Below, in pieces: positions 53,505 through 63,235 of a stretch of 64,000 nt of DNA. Every line of letters begins with the position of its first letter. Position 1 is the first letter of the stretch. The translations under genes were made by a program, and so were the position numbers. The notes under the pieces were generated by a model. The model was not told the origin of the DNA and ran no database searches. It worked only from the letters and a program-made list of their open reading frames with translations. The stretch comes from Sulfitobacter sp. D7 (lineage in GTDB: Bacteria > Pseudomonadota > Alphaproteobacteria > Rhodobacterales > Rhodobacteraceae): contig NZ_CP020694.1 of NCBI RefSeq assembly GCF_003611275.1, forward strand, positions 1,116,001-1,180,000. The letters run 5' to 3'.

Positions 53505-54080
53505 GTGGGACCCACTATTTCCAAAGCACTGCGCGCCATGGCCATCCTGACGATGGCGGCGGCGCTGACTGTGGCCAGCACGTCGGCCGATGCGCAGACA
53601 CCCTCGCAACAGGGCCGTGACAAGGGCGTCTACACGCCGACCATCTGGGTTGATCCCGATGGGTGCGAACATTGGGTCATGGATGACGGGGCCGAGGGTT
53701 ATATGACCCCGCATACGACCCGTCAGGGCATCCCGGTATGCCGCCGTGGCGATGTCTGCGGTGTGATGGAAGCGGACCAGTTCTTTGCCACCGACAAATA
53801 CAACATCTCGGCCCAGGGTCGCGCGCGTCTGGCGAATTTCTTCCAGTCGACCGGCGCGGTGTCCTACATCATCACCGGCCATACCGACAGCCGTGCCTCG
53901 GATGCCTATAACATGCGTCTGTCCTACAACCGCGCAAACTCGGTGGCGCGTGTCGCCAACCAAGTCGGGGCCAAGATCGCTGATGTGCGTGGCTATGGTG
54001 AACGGATGCCTGCCGTGCCGAACAATTCCGCTGCGAACATGGCCAAAAACCGCCGTGTCGAAATTATCTGCATTCGCTGA
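53505..54080 (+). CDS. OmpA-family protein with an N-terminal Cys/Trp/Asp module
   Basis: A 191-residue exported protein with a GTG start (AGGA at good spacing) and a signal peptide up to about residue 30. Residues 47-79 form a module IWVDPDGCEHWVMDDG and onwards to C79, repeated in the next gene. The C-terminal half (about 88-190) is an OmpA/peptidoglycan-binding domain: TGHTDSRASDAYNMRLS and NRRVEI. So it likely joins the outer-membrane or periplasm side to peptidoglycan. The next gene starts 13 bases later. Confidence 0.85.
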   Translation: MGPTISKALRAMAILTMAAALTVASTSADAQTPSQQGRDKGVYTPTIWVDPDGCEHWVMDDGAEGYMTPHTTRQGIPVCRRGDVCGVMEADQFFATDKYNISAQGRARLANFFQSTGAVSYIITGHTDSRASDAYNMRLSYNRANSVARVANQVGAKIADVRGYGERMPAVPNNSAANMAKNRRVEIICIR

Positions 54081-54093
54081 AGGGACCGTAAAA

Positions 54094-54417
54094 GTGATTA
54101 AGACGAAACTTCTCATGGTCACCGCCTGTGCCGTCGGCCTGTCGGCCTGTACCGATTACGAAGGCGGTCTGGGCCGGGGGTATCCTTCGGACAAGACCGT
54201 TGACCGCGGCATCGACACAAAGCACCTCAGCACCCTTCAAGCGGGCATCTGGGTTGATCCAAACGGCTGCGACCACTGGATCATCGATGACGGGGTCGAG
54301 GGCTATCTCTCGGCGCGGCTTGATAAATTCGGCAAGCCGGTCTGCTCGGGCGTGGCGCCGCCGACACATACCGCGGGCCACTTCAAAGGTGGCTCCAAGA
54401 TCAAAGACCCGAACTGA
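54094..54417 (+). CDS. Small lipoprotein sharing the IWVDP module
   Basis: A 107-residue lipoprotein with a GTG start (AGGG upstream). The signal ends in lipobox LSAC with Cys19. Residues 52-84 (IWVDPNGCDHWIIDDG, then EGY and PVC) align without gaps with residues 47-79 of the upstream OmpA protein, 19 of 33 positions identical. The rest is low in conserved features. The arrangement as an operon followed by a terminator suggests the two act in one envelope function. No family is recognised. Confidence 0.78.
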   Translation: MIKTKLLMVTACAVGLSACTDYEGGLGRGYPSDKTVDRGIDTKHLSTLQAGIWVDPNGCDHWIIDDGVEGYLSARLDKFGKPVCSGVAPPTHTAGHFKGGSKIKDPN

Positions 54418-54443
54418 CCTTGGCGGGCCATATCAAACACACC

Positions 54444-54475
54444 GGGCCGGAGCGCGTTGCGCTTCGGCCCTTTTT
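54444..54475 (+). terminator. Rho-independent terminator after the module-protein pair
   Basis: GGGCCGGAGCGC and GCGCTTCGGCCC form a 12-bp stem (one G-U pair) with a GTT loop, followed by TTTTT. It separates the two-gene envelope unit from the phoH gene. Confidence 0.92.
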
Positions 54476-54546
54476 GTCGCTACGGGTTGGTAAATCCTGC
54501 CCGCCTGACTATCTCACCATTTAGTGCTTCACAAAGGATACGCGCA

Positions 54547-55554
54547 TTGCCTTCAACTGATCTGATGACACCGGAAACCGCGGCCGAACGGGTGGTGGAG
54601 TTTCCCGATAACCGCCTTTTGATCGACCTCTGCGGCGCCTATGACGCGCATCTGGCTGCCATCGAGAAATCGCTCGAGGTGCAGATCATCCGGCGCGGCA
54701 ATCACCTGCAGATCTTGGGTGAGGGCGAGGCCGTCGAGAAAGCAGAAAGCCTGCTCAACGCGCTTTATGTGCGGCTGGAAAGCGGGCGCTCGGTTGAGCC
54801 TGCGGATGTGGACGGCATGTTGCGCATGGGCAATTCCAGCGCGGGCACTGGCGTGCGTCAGGGCGACCAGTTGGAAATGCCGATGGGCGACGCGATTGAG
54901 ATCCAGACCCGCAAGAAACGGGTCGAGCCGCGCACCGATGCGCAAAAAGCCTATGTGCAGTCGCTGTTCGACAATGAACTGGCCTTTGGCATCGGCCCTG
55001 CGGGCACCGGCAAAACCTATCTGGCGGTGGCGGTGGGCGTGTCGATGTTCATCGGCGGCCATGTGGACCGGATCATCCTTTCCCGCCCTGCGGTCGAAGC
55101 GGGAGAGAAGCTGGGCTATCTGCCGGGTGACATGAAGGACAAAGTCGATCCCTACATGCAGCCGCTCTATGACGCGCTGAATGACTTCCTGCCGGGCAAG
55201 CAACTGGCGAAACTGCTAGAGGAAAAGCGCATCGAGATCGCGCCGCTGGCCTTTATGCGGGGGCGGACGCTGTCGAATGCTTTTGTCGTGTTGGATGAGG
55301 CGCAGAACGCCACGTCGATGCAAATGAAGATGTTCCTGACACGTCTGGGGCAAAATTCCCGCATGGTAATTACTGGCGACCGCACACAGATCGACCTGCC
55401 GCGCGGGGTGCAGTCGGGGCTTCAGGATGCCGAACGTTTGCTGAAAACGATCCCGAGTATCAGCTTCAACTACTTCACCTCCAAGGACGTTGTGCGCCAC
55501 CCGCTGGTTGCGGCGATTATCGAGGCTTATGAGGCGGATAGCGGTGCCGCTTGA
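54547..55554 (+). CDS. PhoH-like ATPase
   Basis: A 335-residue PhoH-family protein. The N-terminal part (about 1-110) resembles a KH-like RNA-binding region with FPDNRLLIDLCGAYDAHLAAIE. The C-terminal P-loop domain has GPAGTGKTYLAVA near residue 155, LVVLDEAQN-like AFVVLDEAQN and ITGDRTQIDLP. It lies directly before ybeY, the usual setting of PhoH linked to RNA metabolism. I start at TTG 54547, which has AAGGA; the first ATG (54565) has no ribosome site. Confidence 0.87.
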   Translation: MPSTDLMTPETAAERVVEFPDNRLLIDLCGAYDAHLAAIEKSLEVQIIRRGNHLQILGEGEAVEKAESLLNALYVRLESGRSVEPADVDGMLRMGNSSAGTGVRQGDQLEMPMGDAIEIQTRKKRVEPRTDAQKAYVQSLFDNELAFGIGPAGTGKTYLAVAVGVSMFIGGHVDRIILSRPAVEAGEKLGYLPGDMKDKVDPYMQPLYDALNDFLPGKQLAKLLEEKRIEIAPLAFMRGRTLSNAFVVLDEAQNATSMQMKMFLTRLGQNSRMVITGDRTQIDLPRGVQSGLQDAERLLKTIPSISFNYFTSKDVVRHPLVAAIIEAYEADSGAA

Positions 55555-56074
55555 TGTGATACTAGAGGATTTCGACATCGTGATTGAGGACGACCGCTGG
55601 AACGCGGTCGACCTTGAACCGCTCGCCCATGCCGCAGCACGCGCCACTCTGGGGCATCTCGGCCTCGACGCCGAGGCGACAGAGATGACCCTACTGGCCT
55701 GCGATGATGCGCGCATTGCTGTGCTGAACGAAGATTTTCGTGGCAAGGCGCGTGCCACCAATGTGCTCAGCTGGCCTGCGGAAGAGCGCGGCGCGGCCAT
55801 ACCGGGCGGCGATCCGCTGCCCGTCGCCCCCGGCATTGACGGAATGCTTGAACTGGGCGACATCGCCATGGCTTATGAGACATGTGCCGCCGAGGCCAAT
55901 GCGGCGGCCAAGCCTTTGAATGCGCATGTGACCCATCTCATCGTACATGGGCTGTTGCATCTTCTGGGCTATGACCACGAAAATGACCCCGACGCCATGT
56001 TGATGGAGGGGTTAGAGCGCGAAATACTTGGCAAAATGGGTTATGATGACCCATATAAGGAAAATGGCCCTTAG
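55544..56074 (+). CDS. ybeY: Endoribonuclease YbeY (rRNA maturation)
   Basis: A 176-residue metal-dependent RNase acting in 16S rRNA 3' maturation and 70S quality control. The zinc site is VHGLLHLLGYDHEND, the H-x3-H-x5-H motif. The frame overlaps the phoH 3' end by ten bases if the GTG at 55544 is used (GAGG upstream); an ATG at 55529 would give 181 residues. The order phoH-ybeY-corC-lnt is the widespread one. Confidence 0.92.
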   Translation: MPLDVILEDFDIVIEDDRWNAVDLEPLAHAAARATLGHLGLDAEATEMTLLACDDARIAVLNEDFRGKARATNVLSWPAEERGAAIPGGDPLPVAPGIDGMLELGDIAMAYETCAAEANAAAKPLNAHVTHLIVHGLLHLLGYDHENDPDAMLMEGLEREILGKMGYDDPYKENGP

Positions 56075-56100
56075 GGGGCTTGTAACACAGACGGGACCCA

Positions 56101-57003
56101 ATGGGCGATACAGACGGATCATCTGAGGCGGCGCAGAGCGCGCTTGCGGATGAAGATAGACATGAGCTGCCGGACGATAGCGCAATGCGCACCGGCAATT
56201 TCTTTTCTCGGGTCTTCGAGGCATTAAGCCCATCGGACAGCGAGGATGACACCCCCGAGGCATCGGCAGAGACCGAGCGGCCCACCGGGCATGGCATGAT
56301 CAACCTGCGCCGAATGCGGGTTGATGATGTGGCGGTGCCTAAGGCTGATATCACCGCTGTGCCGGTCAGCGCCACGTTGGATGAGCTGGTAGCCGTCTTC
56401 AAGGAAAGCGGTATGACACGGCTGCCCGTCTATGACGGCACGCTGGACACGCCCGTGGGCATGGTCCACCTGAAAGACCTTGCGCTGAACCACGGTTTTA
56501 ACGGCAAAAACACCAAATTTGATCTGCGCGCCATGCTGCGCCCCTTGGTCTATGTGCCGCCGTCGATGACCATCGGCGTGCTGCTGACCAAGATGCAGGC
56601 GGAGCGGCGCCATATGGCCTTGGTGATTGATGAATATGGCGGCGTTGACGGGCTTGTCACCATCGAAGACCTGATCGAACAGGTCATAGGCGAAATCGAA
56701 GACGAACATGACGTCGACGAGGGCACCTATTGGACGGTCGAGAAACCCGGTACCTATCTGGCGCTCGCCAAGACACCATTGGGTGATTTCGAGGCTGAGA
56801 TTGGCCATTCGCTGACCGATCATGAGACCGTCGACGAGGAGGAGATCGACACCCTTGGTGGTTTGGTCTTTATGCTGTCGGGCCGGGTTCCGGCGCGCGG
56901 CGAAGTGGTTTTGCACCCCGATGGCCCTGAGTTCGAAGTGATCGACGCCGATCCACGCCGCATCAAAAGGTTGCGGGTCCGCACCCAAGGGGCCGGGGGA
57001 TGA
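56101..57003 (+). CDS. CorC/HlyC-type CBS-domain transporter-associated protein
   Basis: A 300-residue soluble protein with two CBS domains (about 65-190, VPKADITAVP and LPVYDGTLDTPVGMVHLKD) followed by the CorC_HlyC domain (about 215-295, TLGGLVFMLSGRVPARGE). It has no membrane domain, so it is the CorC class, linked to Mg/Co efflux and cytoplasmic nucleotide sensing. The stop overlaps the lnt start by four bases. Confidence 0.9.
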   Translation: MGDTDGSSEAAQSALADEDRHELPDDSAMRTGNFFSRVFEALSPSDSEDDTPEASAETERPTGHGMINLRRMRVDDVAVPKADITAVPVSATLDELVAVFKESGMTRLPVYDGTLDTPVGMVHLKDLALNHGFNGKNTKFDLRAMLRPLVYVPPSMTIGVLLTKMQAERRHMALVIDEYGGVDGLVTIEDLIEQVIGEIEDEHDVDEGTYWTVEKPGTYLALAKTPLGDFEAEIGHSLTDHETVDEEEIDTLGGLVFMLSGRVPARGEVVLHPDGPEFEVIDADPRRIKRLRVRTQGAGG

Positions 57004-58499
57004 GGCAACGGCTGGCGATGCGGGGCCGGATGTTGCTGGCTCCGATCGCCGGCGCCGTCGCAGCCTTCGGGCAAGCACCCTATGAACTGCCGCTTATGCT
57101 CTTTGCCGGGCTGGTGGCGGCGTTTTGGCTGTACCGTGCGCAATCTGGCGGCCCGTTTCGCGCGGCGCTGTTGGGTTGGGGCTTTGGCTTTGGCTATTTC
57201 CTGCACGCGCTGCAATGGATCGTGTCGCCCTTCTTGGTCGATGTGGCCCGCCACGGCTGGATGGCGCCCTTTGCGCTGATCCTGCTGGCGGCGGGCATGG
57301 CGCTGTTTTGGGGGCTGGCCTTTGGTCTGGCCCGCTGGGTTGCGCCACGGCGCGGGCTGGCCTTGGCGCTGGCTTGGGCGGCGGTGGAACTGCTGCGCGC
57401 CTATATTTTCACCGGTTTCCCATGGGCCATGCCCGCGCAGGCGCTGGTCGGCGTGATGGCCGGGCAGGGGTTGGCTTGGGTTGGACCCTATGCGCTGAAC
57501 CTCTGGCTCTTTGCCATCGCCGCGATCTTGCTGCTGCGCGGCCCTTTGGCGCTGCGATTGGTGCAGGGGACGCTGGCGCTGTCGACCGTTCTGCTCTTGC
57601 TGCTGCCACCGCAAGCGCCGCCAGCGGTTCTGACTGATCATGTGGTGCGGCTGGTGCAGCCCAATGCGACCCAGCGAGAGAAGTGGAACGCCGACAAATT
57701 CGAATTCTTTTTCACACGGCAACTCGACTATACCGCCACCGCGCCGCAAGACGGGGGCCAAGCGCCTGATCTGGTAATCTGGCCCGAAACCGCGATCCCA
57801 TGGGCGCTGGATATGGCGGGCAGTGCGCTGGCCGAGATTGGAGCCGCCTCTGACGTGCCGGTGGCTCTGGGCGTGCAGCGCCGGTCGAACATGCGCTATT
57901 ACAATTCGCTGGTGGTGCTGGATGCCGATGGAGCGGTCGGACAGGTCTATGACAAACACCATCTCGTGCCCTTTGGCGAATATATGCCGCTGGGCGATCT
58001 GATGGCGCGTTTCGGGATACACGGGCTTGCGGCGCAGGAGGGCAACGGCTTTTCCAGCGGGCCGGGCGCGCAGCTTTTGGATATCGGACCGCTCGGCGCG
58101 GCATTGCCGCTGATCTGCTATGAGGCCGTCTTTGCCCATGACGTGAACGCCGCCCCGGCGCGGCCCGCGTTTCTGATGCAGGTCACCAACGATGCATGGT
58201 TCGGCAAGGCCGCAGGGCCGCGCCAACACCTTGCCCAAGCGCGGATGCGGGCGATTGAGCAGGGGCTGCCGATGGCCCGTGCGGCCAACACTGGGATCTC
58301 GGCGATGATCGACCCGCAGGGGCGTGTGACCGCATCGCTGGCGCTGAACACCGAAGGGTTCATCGACGCGCCACTGCCCGCGCCCTTGCCGCCCACACTC
58401 TATAGCCGGAGCGGAGATTTGCCGCTTTCTGTGCTCTTGGCGCTGTGCCTTGCGGGGCTTGCCGTGGCCCGCCGCCGCAGCCCCGGGAATGCCGATTGA
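57000..58499 (+). CDS. lnt: Apolipoprotein N-acyltransferase Lnt
   Basis: Adds the third acyl chain to the N-terminal Cys of lipoproteins. The 499-residue membrane enzyme has about six N-terminal helices (to about residue 205) and a C-terminal carbon-nitrogen hydrolase domain with the Glu-Lys-Cys triad: VIWPETAIPW, KHHLVPFGEY and LICYEAVFAHD. A last helix is near residue 480. It overlaps corC and is followed after 34 bases by the metK riboswitch. Confidence 0.94.
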   Translation: MRQRLAMRGRMLLAPIAGAVAAFGQAPYELPLMLFAGLVAAFWLYRAQSGGPFRAALLGWGFGFGYFLHALQWIVSPFLVDVARHGWMAPFALILLAAGMALFWGLAFGLARWVAPRRGLALALAWAAVELLRAYIFTGFPWAMPAQALVGVMAGQGLAWVGPYALNLWLFAIAAILLLRGPLALRLVQGTLALSTVLLLLLPPQAPPAVLTDHVVRLVQPNATQREKWNADKFEFFFTRQLDYTATAPQDGGQAPDLVIWPETAIPWALDMAGSALAEIGAASDVPVALGVQRRSNMRYYNSLVVLDADGAVGQVYDKHHLVPFGEYMPLGDLMARFGIHGLAAQEGNGFSSGPGAQLLDIGPLGAALPLICYEAVFAHDVNAAPARPAFLMQVTNDAWFGKAAGPRQHLAQARMRAIEQGLPMARAANTGISAMIDPQGRVTASLALNTEGFIDAPLPAPLPPTLYSRSGDLPLSVLLALCLAGLAVARRRSPGNAD

Positions 58500-58533
58500 C
58501 CATCCACCAGCGGTTGTCTAAGCCATTGGCAGA

Positions 58534-58580
58534 GCACCACAACGGCTTCCTGACGTGGTGCGTAATTTTTATTGGAGCAC
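58534..58580 (+). ncRNA. SAM/SAH riboswitch upstream of metK
   Basis: GCACCAC (58534-58540) pairs with GTGGTGC (58555-58561), enclosing AACGGCTTCCTGAC, the conserved core of the class. After a short spacer comes ATTGGAGCA (58571-58579), which contains the GGAG ribosome site and pairs back with the GGCTTCC loop as a pseudoknot. This is the SAM/SAH riboswitch class known from Rhodobacterales metK leaders. Ligand binding should hide the ribosome site and reduce metK translation. Confidence 0.9.
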
Positions 58581-58583
58581 TAC

Positions 58584-59765
58584 ATGTCCCGTCAGAACTA
58601 CACTTTCACTTCGGAATCCGTTTCCGAGGGGCACCCGGATAAGGTCTGCGACCGGATTTCCGATGCGATCCTCGACGCTTTCATCAGCGAGGAACCCGAA
58701 GCGCGGGTCGCCGCCGAGACCTTTGCCACCACCAACCGCGTCGTGATTGGCGGTGAGGTCGGTCTGGCCAACAAGGCCAAGCTTGACGAATATCTGGCCG
58801 GTGTCGAAGACATCGCCCGCGCCTGCATCAAAGACATCGGCTATGAGCAGGATGAGTTCCACCACGCGACATGTGAGATCACCAACCTGCTGCACCCCCA
58901 ATCCGCCCATATCGCCCAAGGCGTTGATGCGTCGGGTGAAAAGGAAGAGGGCGCAGGCGATCAAGGCATCATGTTCGGTTTCGCCACCGACGAGACGCCC
59001 GAGCTGATGCCCGCTCCGATCCACTACGCCCATGCGGTGCTGCGGCGTCTGGCCGAAGTGCGCAAGGACGGCACCGAGCCCACCCTGCGGCCCGACGCCA
59101 AAAGCCAGCTTTCGGTGCGCTATGAAAACGGCAAACCAGTGGGGGTCAGCTCCATCGTGCTCTCGACCCAGCATGAGAGCGAACGCCAGACCAGCGCCGA
59201 TATCCGCGACATCGTTGAGCCTTACATCCGCGAAGTGCTGCCCGAGGGCTGGATCGACGATGACACCGTCTGGCACGTGAACCCCACGGGCGTTTTCGTC
59301 ATCGGCGGGCCGGATGGCGACGCGGGCCTCACGGGTCGTAAGATCATCGTCGACACCTATGGCGGAGCCGCGCCCCATGGCGGCGGTGCGTTCTCAGGCA
59401 AGGACCCGACCAAGGTTGACCGCTCAGCCGCCTATGTGGCGCGCTATTTGGCCAAAAACGTCGTGGCAGCGGGGATGGCCAAGAAATGCACCATTCAGCT
59501 TAGCTATGCGATTGGCGTGAGCGAGCCGCTGTCGATCTATTGCGACACCCATGGCACCGGCGATGTGCATGACGCGGCGATTGAAAAGGCGATCCGTCAG
59601 ATCATCGACCTGACCCCGCGCGGCATTCGCGAGCATCTGCAGTTGAACAAGCCGATTTACCAGCGCACGGCGGCCTATGGCCACTTTGGCCGCGCGCCTG
59701 ATGCGGATGGCGGTTTCAGCTGGGAGCGCCGCGATCTGGTCGATCAGCTTAAGGCGGCAGTATAA
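58584..59765 (+). CDS. metK: S-adenosylmethionine synthetase MetK
   Basis: Makes S-adenosylmethionine from methionine and ATP. The 393-residue protein shows [15 protein letters not shown] at the N-terminus, the metal and ATP-binding [10 protein letters not shown] near residue 130 and the phosphate loop [19 protein letters not shown] near residue 270. The ATG at 58584 follows the riboswitch ribosome site GGAG by seven bases; an in-frame TTG at 58572 is inside the switch and is not used. Confidence 0.97.
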   Translation: MSRQNYTFTSESVSEGHPDKVCDRISDAILDAFISEEPEARVAAETFATTNRVVIGGEVGLANKAKLDEYLAGVEDIARACIKDIGYEQDEFHHATCEITNLLHPQSAHIAQGVDASGEKEEGAGDQGIMFGFATDETPELMPAPIHYAHAVLRRLAEVRKDGTEPTLRPDAKSQLSVRYENGKPVGVSSIVLSTQHESERQTSADIRDIVEPYIREVLPEGWIDDDTVWHVNPTGVFVIGGPDGDAGLTGRKIIVDTYGGAAPHGGGAFSGKDPTKVDRSAAYVARYLAKNVVAAGMAKKCTIQLSYAIGVSEPLSIYCDTHGTGDVHDAAIEKAIRQIIDLTPRGIREHLQLNKPIYQRTAAYGHFGRAPDADGGFSWERRDLVDQLKAAV

Positions 59766-59772
59766 CGATATC

Positions 59773-59796
59773 GGGGTGGGCGGTCGCGCCCACCCC
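59773..59796. terminator. Hairpin between convergent metK and cmk
   Basis: GGGGTGGGCG and CGCCCACCCC form a perfect 10-bp stem with a GTCG loop, between the metK stop and the cmk stop. The following plus-strand bases are CCTAGGC, with no T-tract, but the position between convergent genes supports a shared transcript end. Confidence 0.65.
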
Positions 59797-59812
59797 CTAG
59801 GCTTCGCGGCGT

Positions 59813-60448
59813 TTAGCCCCGCTCGGCCTGTTTGGCCTCAATGAGAGCGACCGCAGCGGCCACCGCATCTTCAATCGCCATCTCAGTCGTGTCGATCTGC
59901 TTGGCATCGTCGGCCGGTTTCAGCGGCGCTTGGTCGCGGCTCATGTCGCGAAGGTCGCGCTGTTTGACGTCTTCCAACACGGTTTCATAGGTGATCTCAA
60001 TCCCCTTGCCCGCAAGCTCTGCAAAGCGGCGCTGCGCGCGCACTTCGGGGCTGGCGGTGATAAAGAGTTTTACCGGCGCATCGGGGCAGATCACCGTGCC
60101 GATGTCGCGCCCGTCCAGTACGGCACCGCCCGCGCGGGTGGCAAAGCTGCGCTGGAACCGCACGAGGGCAGCCCGCACCGCTGGGATCACCGCCACTTTG
60201 CTGGCCTCTTGTGCCACGTCGGGGTTGCGCAGGCTGGGGTCTTCGAGATCGACAGGGGCGAGGGTTTGCGCGGCCTCTTCGGCGTCCATCCCGGTAAGGG
60301 TTTTCGCGGCCACCGCGCGGTACAAAAGCCCGGTGTCGAGATGCGCAAAGCCGAAATGCGCCGCGACAGCCTTGGCGACCGTGCCTTTGCCCGCCGCTGC
60401 GGGGCCGTCGATGGCGACGGTCATGCCGCCGCTGGTGTTCTTCGTCAT
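59813..60448 (-). CDS. cmk: Cytidylate kinase Cmk
   Basis: Phosphorylates CMP and dCMP. The 211-residue P-loop kinase has [20 protein letters not shown] near residue 12, [13 protein letters not shown] in the middle and a [19 protein letters not shown] block towards the C-terminus, the NMP-binding and lid pattern of Cmk. An AAGGA site precedes the 60448 start. Its start overlaps the stop of the upstream membrane-protein gene (ATGA). Confidence 0.93.
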   Translation of the reverse strand: MTKNTSGGMTVAIDGPAAAGKGTVAKAVAAHFGFAHLDTGLLYRAVAAKTLTGMDAEEAAQTLAPVDLEDPSLRNPDVAQEASKVAVIPAVRAALVRFQRSFATRAGGAVLDGRDIGTVICPDAPVKLFITASPEVRAQRRFAELAGKGIEITYETVLEDVKQRDLRDMSRDQAPLKPADDAKQIDTTEMAIEDAVAAAVALIEAKQAERG

Positions 60449-60948
60449 TGCAGGTTCCTTTCGTTGCGCGCCCGTAGACCAAGCAGCAGGGCTGCTCCGA
60501 AACAGGCCGCCAGTATCATCCATTTCGCCTGCGTAAACAGGCTGGCGGTCGCGACCGCTTGTGCCGTCAGCCGTTCTGGCCCCAGTTCAATGAGCCGCCC
60601 TATCAGCATGTTCTCGGTGTAATCCGCCCCGAGGTAGAGCGCGACGGCCAGCGTCAGGGCCAGCCGAAGCCCGCCCGCCGACCAACGCCGAAACCAGAGC
60701 AACAGCGCCAGCGCCAAAAGCGCAGGAAAGGCCGTGTCGGCCAGCCGGAACTGGCCGAGGTAGAGTGCGGTCTGCCTCGGGTCGAGAGCGACAAGATAGG
60801 CGCGTGCCTCGGCCAGATCATAGCCCAGAAGCCGCCCATCCAAGACCCCCATGCCCCCCGCGCGCAGGTAGGTTTCGGCAAAGCCCGCAAGTGCTGCAAA
60901 GGCCAATGCGGCGCAGAGGCTGAGCCAGATGAGCCGGTCGCCTATCAC
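60445..60948 (-). CDS. Small integral membrane protein of unknown function
   Basis: A 167-residue protein with about four membrane helices: residues 6-24 ([17 protein letters not shown]), 70-88 ([14 protein letters not shown]), 95-110 ([13 protein letters not shown]) and 140-160. It lies between aroA and cmk with four-base overlaps at both ends, so it is translationally coupled to them. No family is recognised, and the neighbours are housekeeping genes that give no functional clue. Confidence 0.78.
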   Translation of the reverse strand: MIGDRLIWLSLCAALAFAALAGFAETYLRAGGMGVLDGRLLGYDLAEARAYLVALDPRQTALYLGQFRLADTAFPALLALALLLWFRRWSAGGLRLALTLAVALYLGADYTENMLIGRLIELGPERLTAQAVATASLFTQAKWMILAACFGAALLLGLRARNERNLQ

Positions 60949-62297
60949 GCAGGCAGCCGTTCGACCTGCGCCCCCAAGGACGCCATCAGCGGTTCGAAAA
61001 TCGGGAAAGACGTGGCAATGGGCCCGCCGTCATCCACCTGCACCGGGTTTTGCGCGACCATGCCGAGGATCAGGAACGACATGGCGATGCGGTGGTCGAG
61101 ATGGCTTTGGCAGGTCGCGCCTCCGGGAATATTGCCGTGGCCCAGCCCTTTGACGATCCACCAATCCGGCCCGTCTTCGACCTCAACCCCATTCGCGCGC
61201 AGCCCGCTGGCCATGGCCTCAATCCGGTCGCTTTCCTTGACGCGCAGTTCCTTGACGCCGCGCATCACCGTTTCGCCGGTTGCACAGGCCGCCACGACCG
61301 AGAGCACGGGGTATTCGTCGATCATGCTCGCCGCCCGCGCGGGCGGCACTTCGATGCCATGAAGATTGGGGGAGAATTTCGCGCGCAGGTCGGCGACAGG
61401 CTCGCCGCCTTCGGTGCGCTCGTTTTCATAGGTCAGGTCCGCGCCCATCTCGCGCAGGGTGGTGAACAGGCCCGCTCGCGTGGGGTTCAGCCCAATGCCC
61501 GGCACTAACACATCCGATCCGGGTACGATCAGTGCGGCGCAAACGGGGAAGGCGGCGGAGGAGGGGTCGCGCGGCACGTCGATATGTTGCGGCTTCAACT
61601 CGGGCTGGCCAGTCAGGGTGATGATGCGGCCCTCGTCCGTGTCCTCAACCGTGATCTCGGCGCCAAAGCCTGCCAGCATCCGCTCGGTATGGTCGCGCGT
61701 GGCTTCCGCCTCAATCACGACGGTTTTGCCGGGGGCATTCAACCCGGCCAGCAGCACGGCGGATTTGACCTGCGCGGAAGGGACCGGGACAGTATAGCGC
61801 ACCGGCACAGGTTCAGCCGCGCCCACCAATGTCATCGGCAGGCGGCCCCCGGCGCGGCCCACGGATTGCGTGCCGAACAGGGCCAGCGGATCGGTCACCC
61901 GGGCCATCGGGCGGCTGTTGAGGCTGGCATCGCCGGTGAATGTCACGCTGATCGGAGAGGTCGCCATCGCTCCCATCAAAAGCCGCACGCCGGTGCCGGA
62001 GTTGCCACAGTCGATGACATTTTCGGGCTCGGCAAAGCCGCCGACGCCGACGCCATGGACGGAGTAAGAGCCGCCGCCGTGGTCGATCACCTCGGCCCCG
62101 AAAGCCTGCATCGCTTTGGCGGTGTCGAGCACGTCTTGCCCCTCCAACAGCCCGGTGATCGTGGTCTCTCCCACGGCCATGGCGCCGAGGATCAGGCTGC
62201 GGTGGGAAATAGATTTATCACCGGGCACCTCGGCAGTGCCGCTAAGCGGCCCGCAAGCGCGCGATGACATGGGAATGGGGCTGCCGTGACTGGACAT
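60945..62297 (-). CDS. aroA: 3-phosphoshikimate 1-carboxyvinyltransferase AroA
   Basis: EPSP synthase of the shikimate pathway, 450 residues. Seen are [16 protein letters not shown] near residue 24 (phosphate-binding loop), [14 protein letters not shown] near residue 92, and [17 protein letters not shown] near residue 345. GNSGT carries Gly96-Thr97-type glyphosate-site residues in class II-like context (class assignment is tentative). It heads the aroA-(membrane protein)-cmk unit. Confidence 0.95.
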   Translation of the reverse strand: MSSHGSPIPMSSRACGPLSGTAEVPGDKSISHRSLILGAMAVGETTITGLLEGQDVLDTAKAMQAFGAEVIDHGGGSYSVHGVGVGGFAEPENVIDCGNSGTGVRLLMGAMATSPISVTFTGDASLNSRPMARVTDPLALFGTQSVGRAGGRLPMTLVGAAEPVPVRYTVPVPSAQVKSAVLLAGLNAPGKTVVIEAEATRDHTERMLAGFGAEITVEDTDEGRIITLTGQPELKPQHIDVPRDPSSAAFPVCAALIVPGSDVLVPGIGLNPTRAGLFTTLREMGADLTYENERTEGGEPVADLRAKFSPNLHGIEVPPARAASMIDEYPVLSVVAACATGETVMRGVKELRVKESDRIEAMASGLRANGVEVEDGPDWWIVKGLGHGNIPGGATCQSHLDHRIAMSFLILGMVAQNPVQVDDGGPIATSFPIFEPLMASLGAQVERLPA

Positions 62298-62403
62298 GAG
62301 GTACCTCTAATCTGCTTGAGGCCCCTATTATCGCAGGCGGGCGGCAGCGTCCATCGCCGCGCGTGCAATGGATTGTAATCAGGGTGGTATCAGGCGCTCG
62401 GGC

Positions 62404-63105
62404 TCAGCGTTTGCGGAAGGTCAGGTAATGCGGGGTGCGCCCTTCGCGCAGCGCCTTCTGCTCGTAGCGGGTCGAGATCCAATCATCCCAAGGCGCACGC
62501 CAGTCCTCCGGCCCTTCGGCCAGCCAGTCAAACCCGTGCTGCGGCACCTGTTCAAGGGTCTGGCGCACGTAGTCTTCGATATCCGTCGCCACGCGGAAAA
62601 TCGCACCGGGTTTCAACACGCGAGCCAGAGGCTGCAGATGCTCAGGCGTGACAAAGCGGCGGCGGTGGTGGCGGGTTTTTGGCCAAGGGTCGGGATAGAG
62701 CAAAAAAGCCCGGTCGATGGAGGCTTCGGGCAGCACATCGAACATATCGCGCACGTCACCGGGATGGATGGCAAGGTTATCCACGCCCGCCCGCCGGATT
62801 TTGCCCAGCAGCATCGCAACACCGTTGATGTAAGGCTCGCAGCCGATGATGCCCACGCCGGGGTTTTGCCCCGCCTGATGCACCAGATGCTCACCACCGC
62901 CAAAGCCGATTTCCAGCCAGACCTTGCGCCCGTCAAACAGCGTGTCGAGGTCCAGCGGCGTGCGGTCGGGATTGTTCTCCCAATCGACGGCCCCCGGCGA
63001 CAATGCGTCGAGATCCTCGTCGATATAGGTCTTTTGCGACTTCTTCAGGGATTTGCCTTTGAGGCGGCCATAGAAGTTGCGGCGGGGGCGTTCTGTTTCA
63101 CTCAT
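62404..63105 (-). CDS. trmB: tRNA (guanine-N7-)-methyltransferase TrmB
   Basis: Methylates G46 in the variable loop of tRNA. The 233-residue protein has VWLEIGFGGGEHLVHQA near residue 60 (SAM motif I), YINGVAMLLGKI, FLLYPDPWPKTRHHRRRFV near residue 135 (the TrmB signature with PDPWPK) and a C-terminal TRYEQKALREGRTPHYL. It is separated from aroA by about 106 bases with no feature I can support. Confidence 0.95.
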   Translation of the reverse strand: MSETERPRRNFYGRLKGKSLKKSQKTYIDEDLDALSPGAVDWENNPDRTPLDLDTLFDGRKVWLEIGFGGGEHLVHQAGQNPGVGIIGCEPYINGVAMLLGKIRRAGVDNLAIHPGDVRDMFDVLPEASIDRAFLLYPDPWPKTRHHRRRFVTPEHLQPLARVLKPGAIFRVATDIEDYVRQTLEQVPQHGFDWLAEGPEDWRAPWDDWISTRYEQKALREGRTPHYLTFRKR

Positions 63106-63235
63106 GGCGGCTCATGTAGCCGCCCCGCCGCGTCACCGCAACATTCCTCTGCAGGGGCGGTGGCGAATAGGTGGGGGTTAATCATTTATTAGGCTCCCTG
63201 CGCCTAGATGTCGGGGCAATGCAGGGGGACAGCTG

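Noticed and set aside
54094..54417. Longer frame starting at 53785 for the lipoprotein
   Set aside because: The extension overlaps the OmpA-like gene in another frame; the GTG at 54094 has a ribosome site and gives a proper lipoprotein signal.
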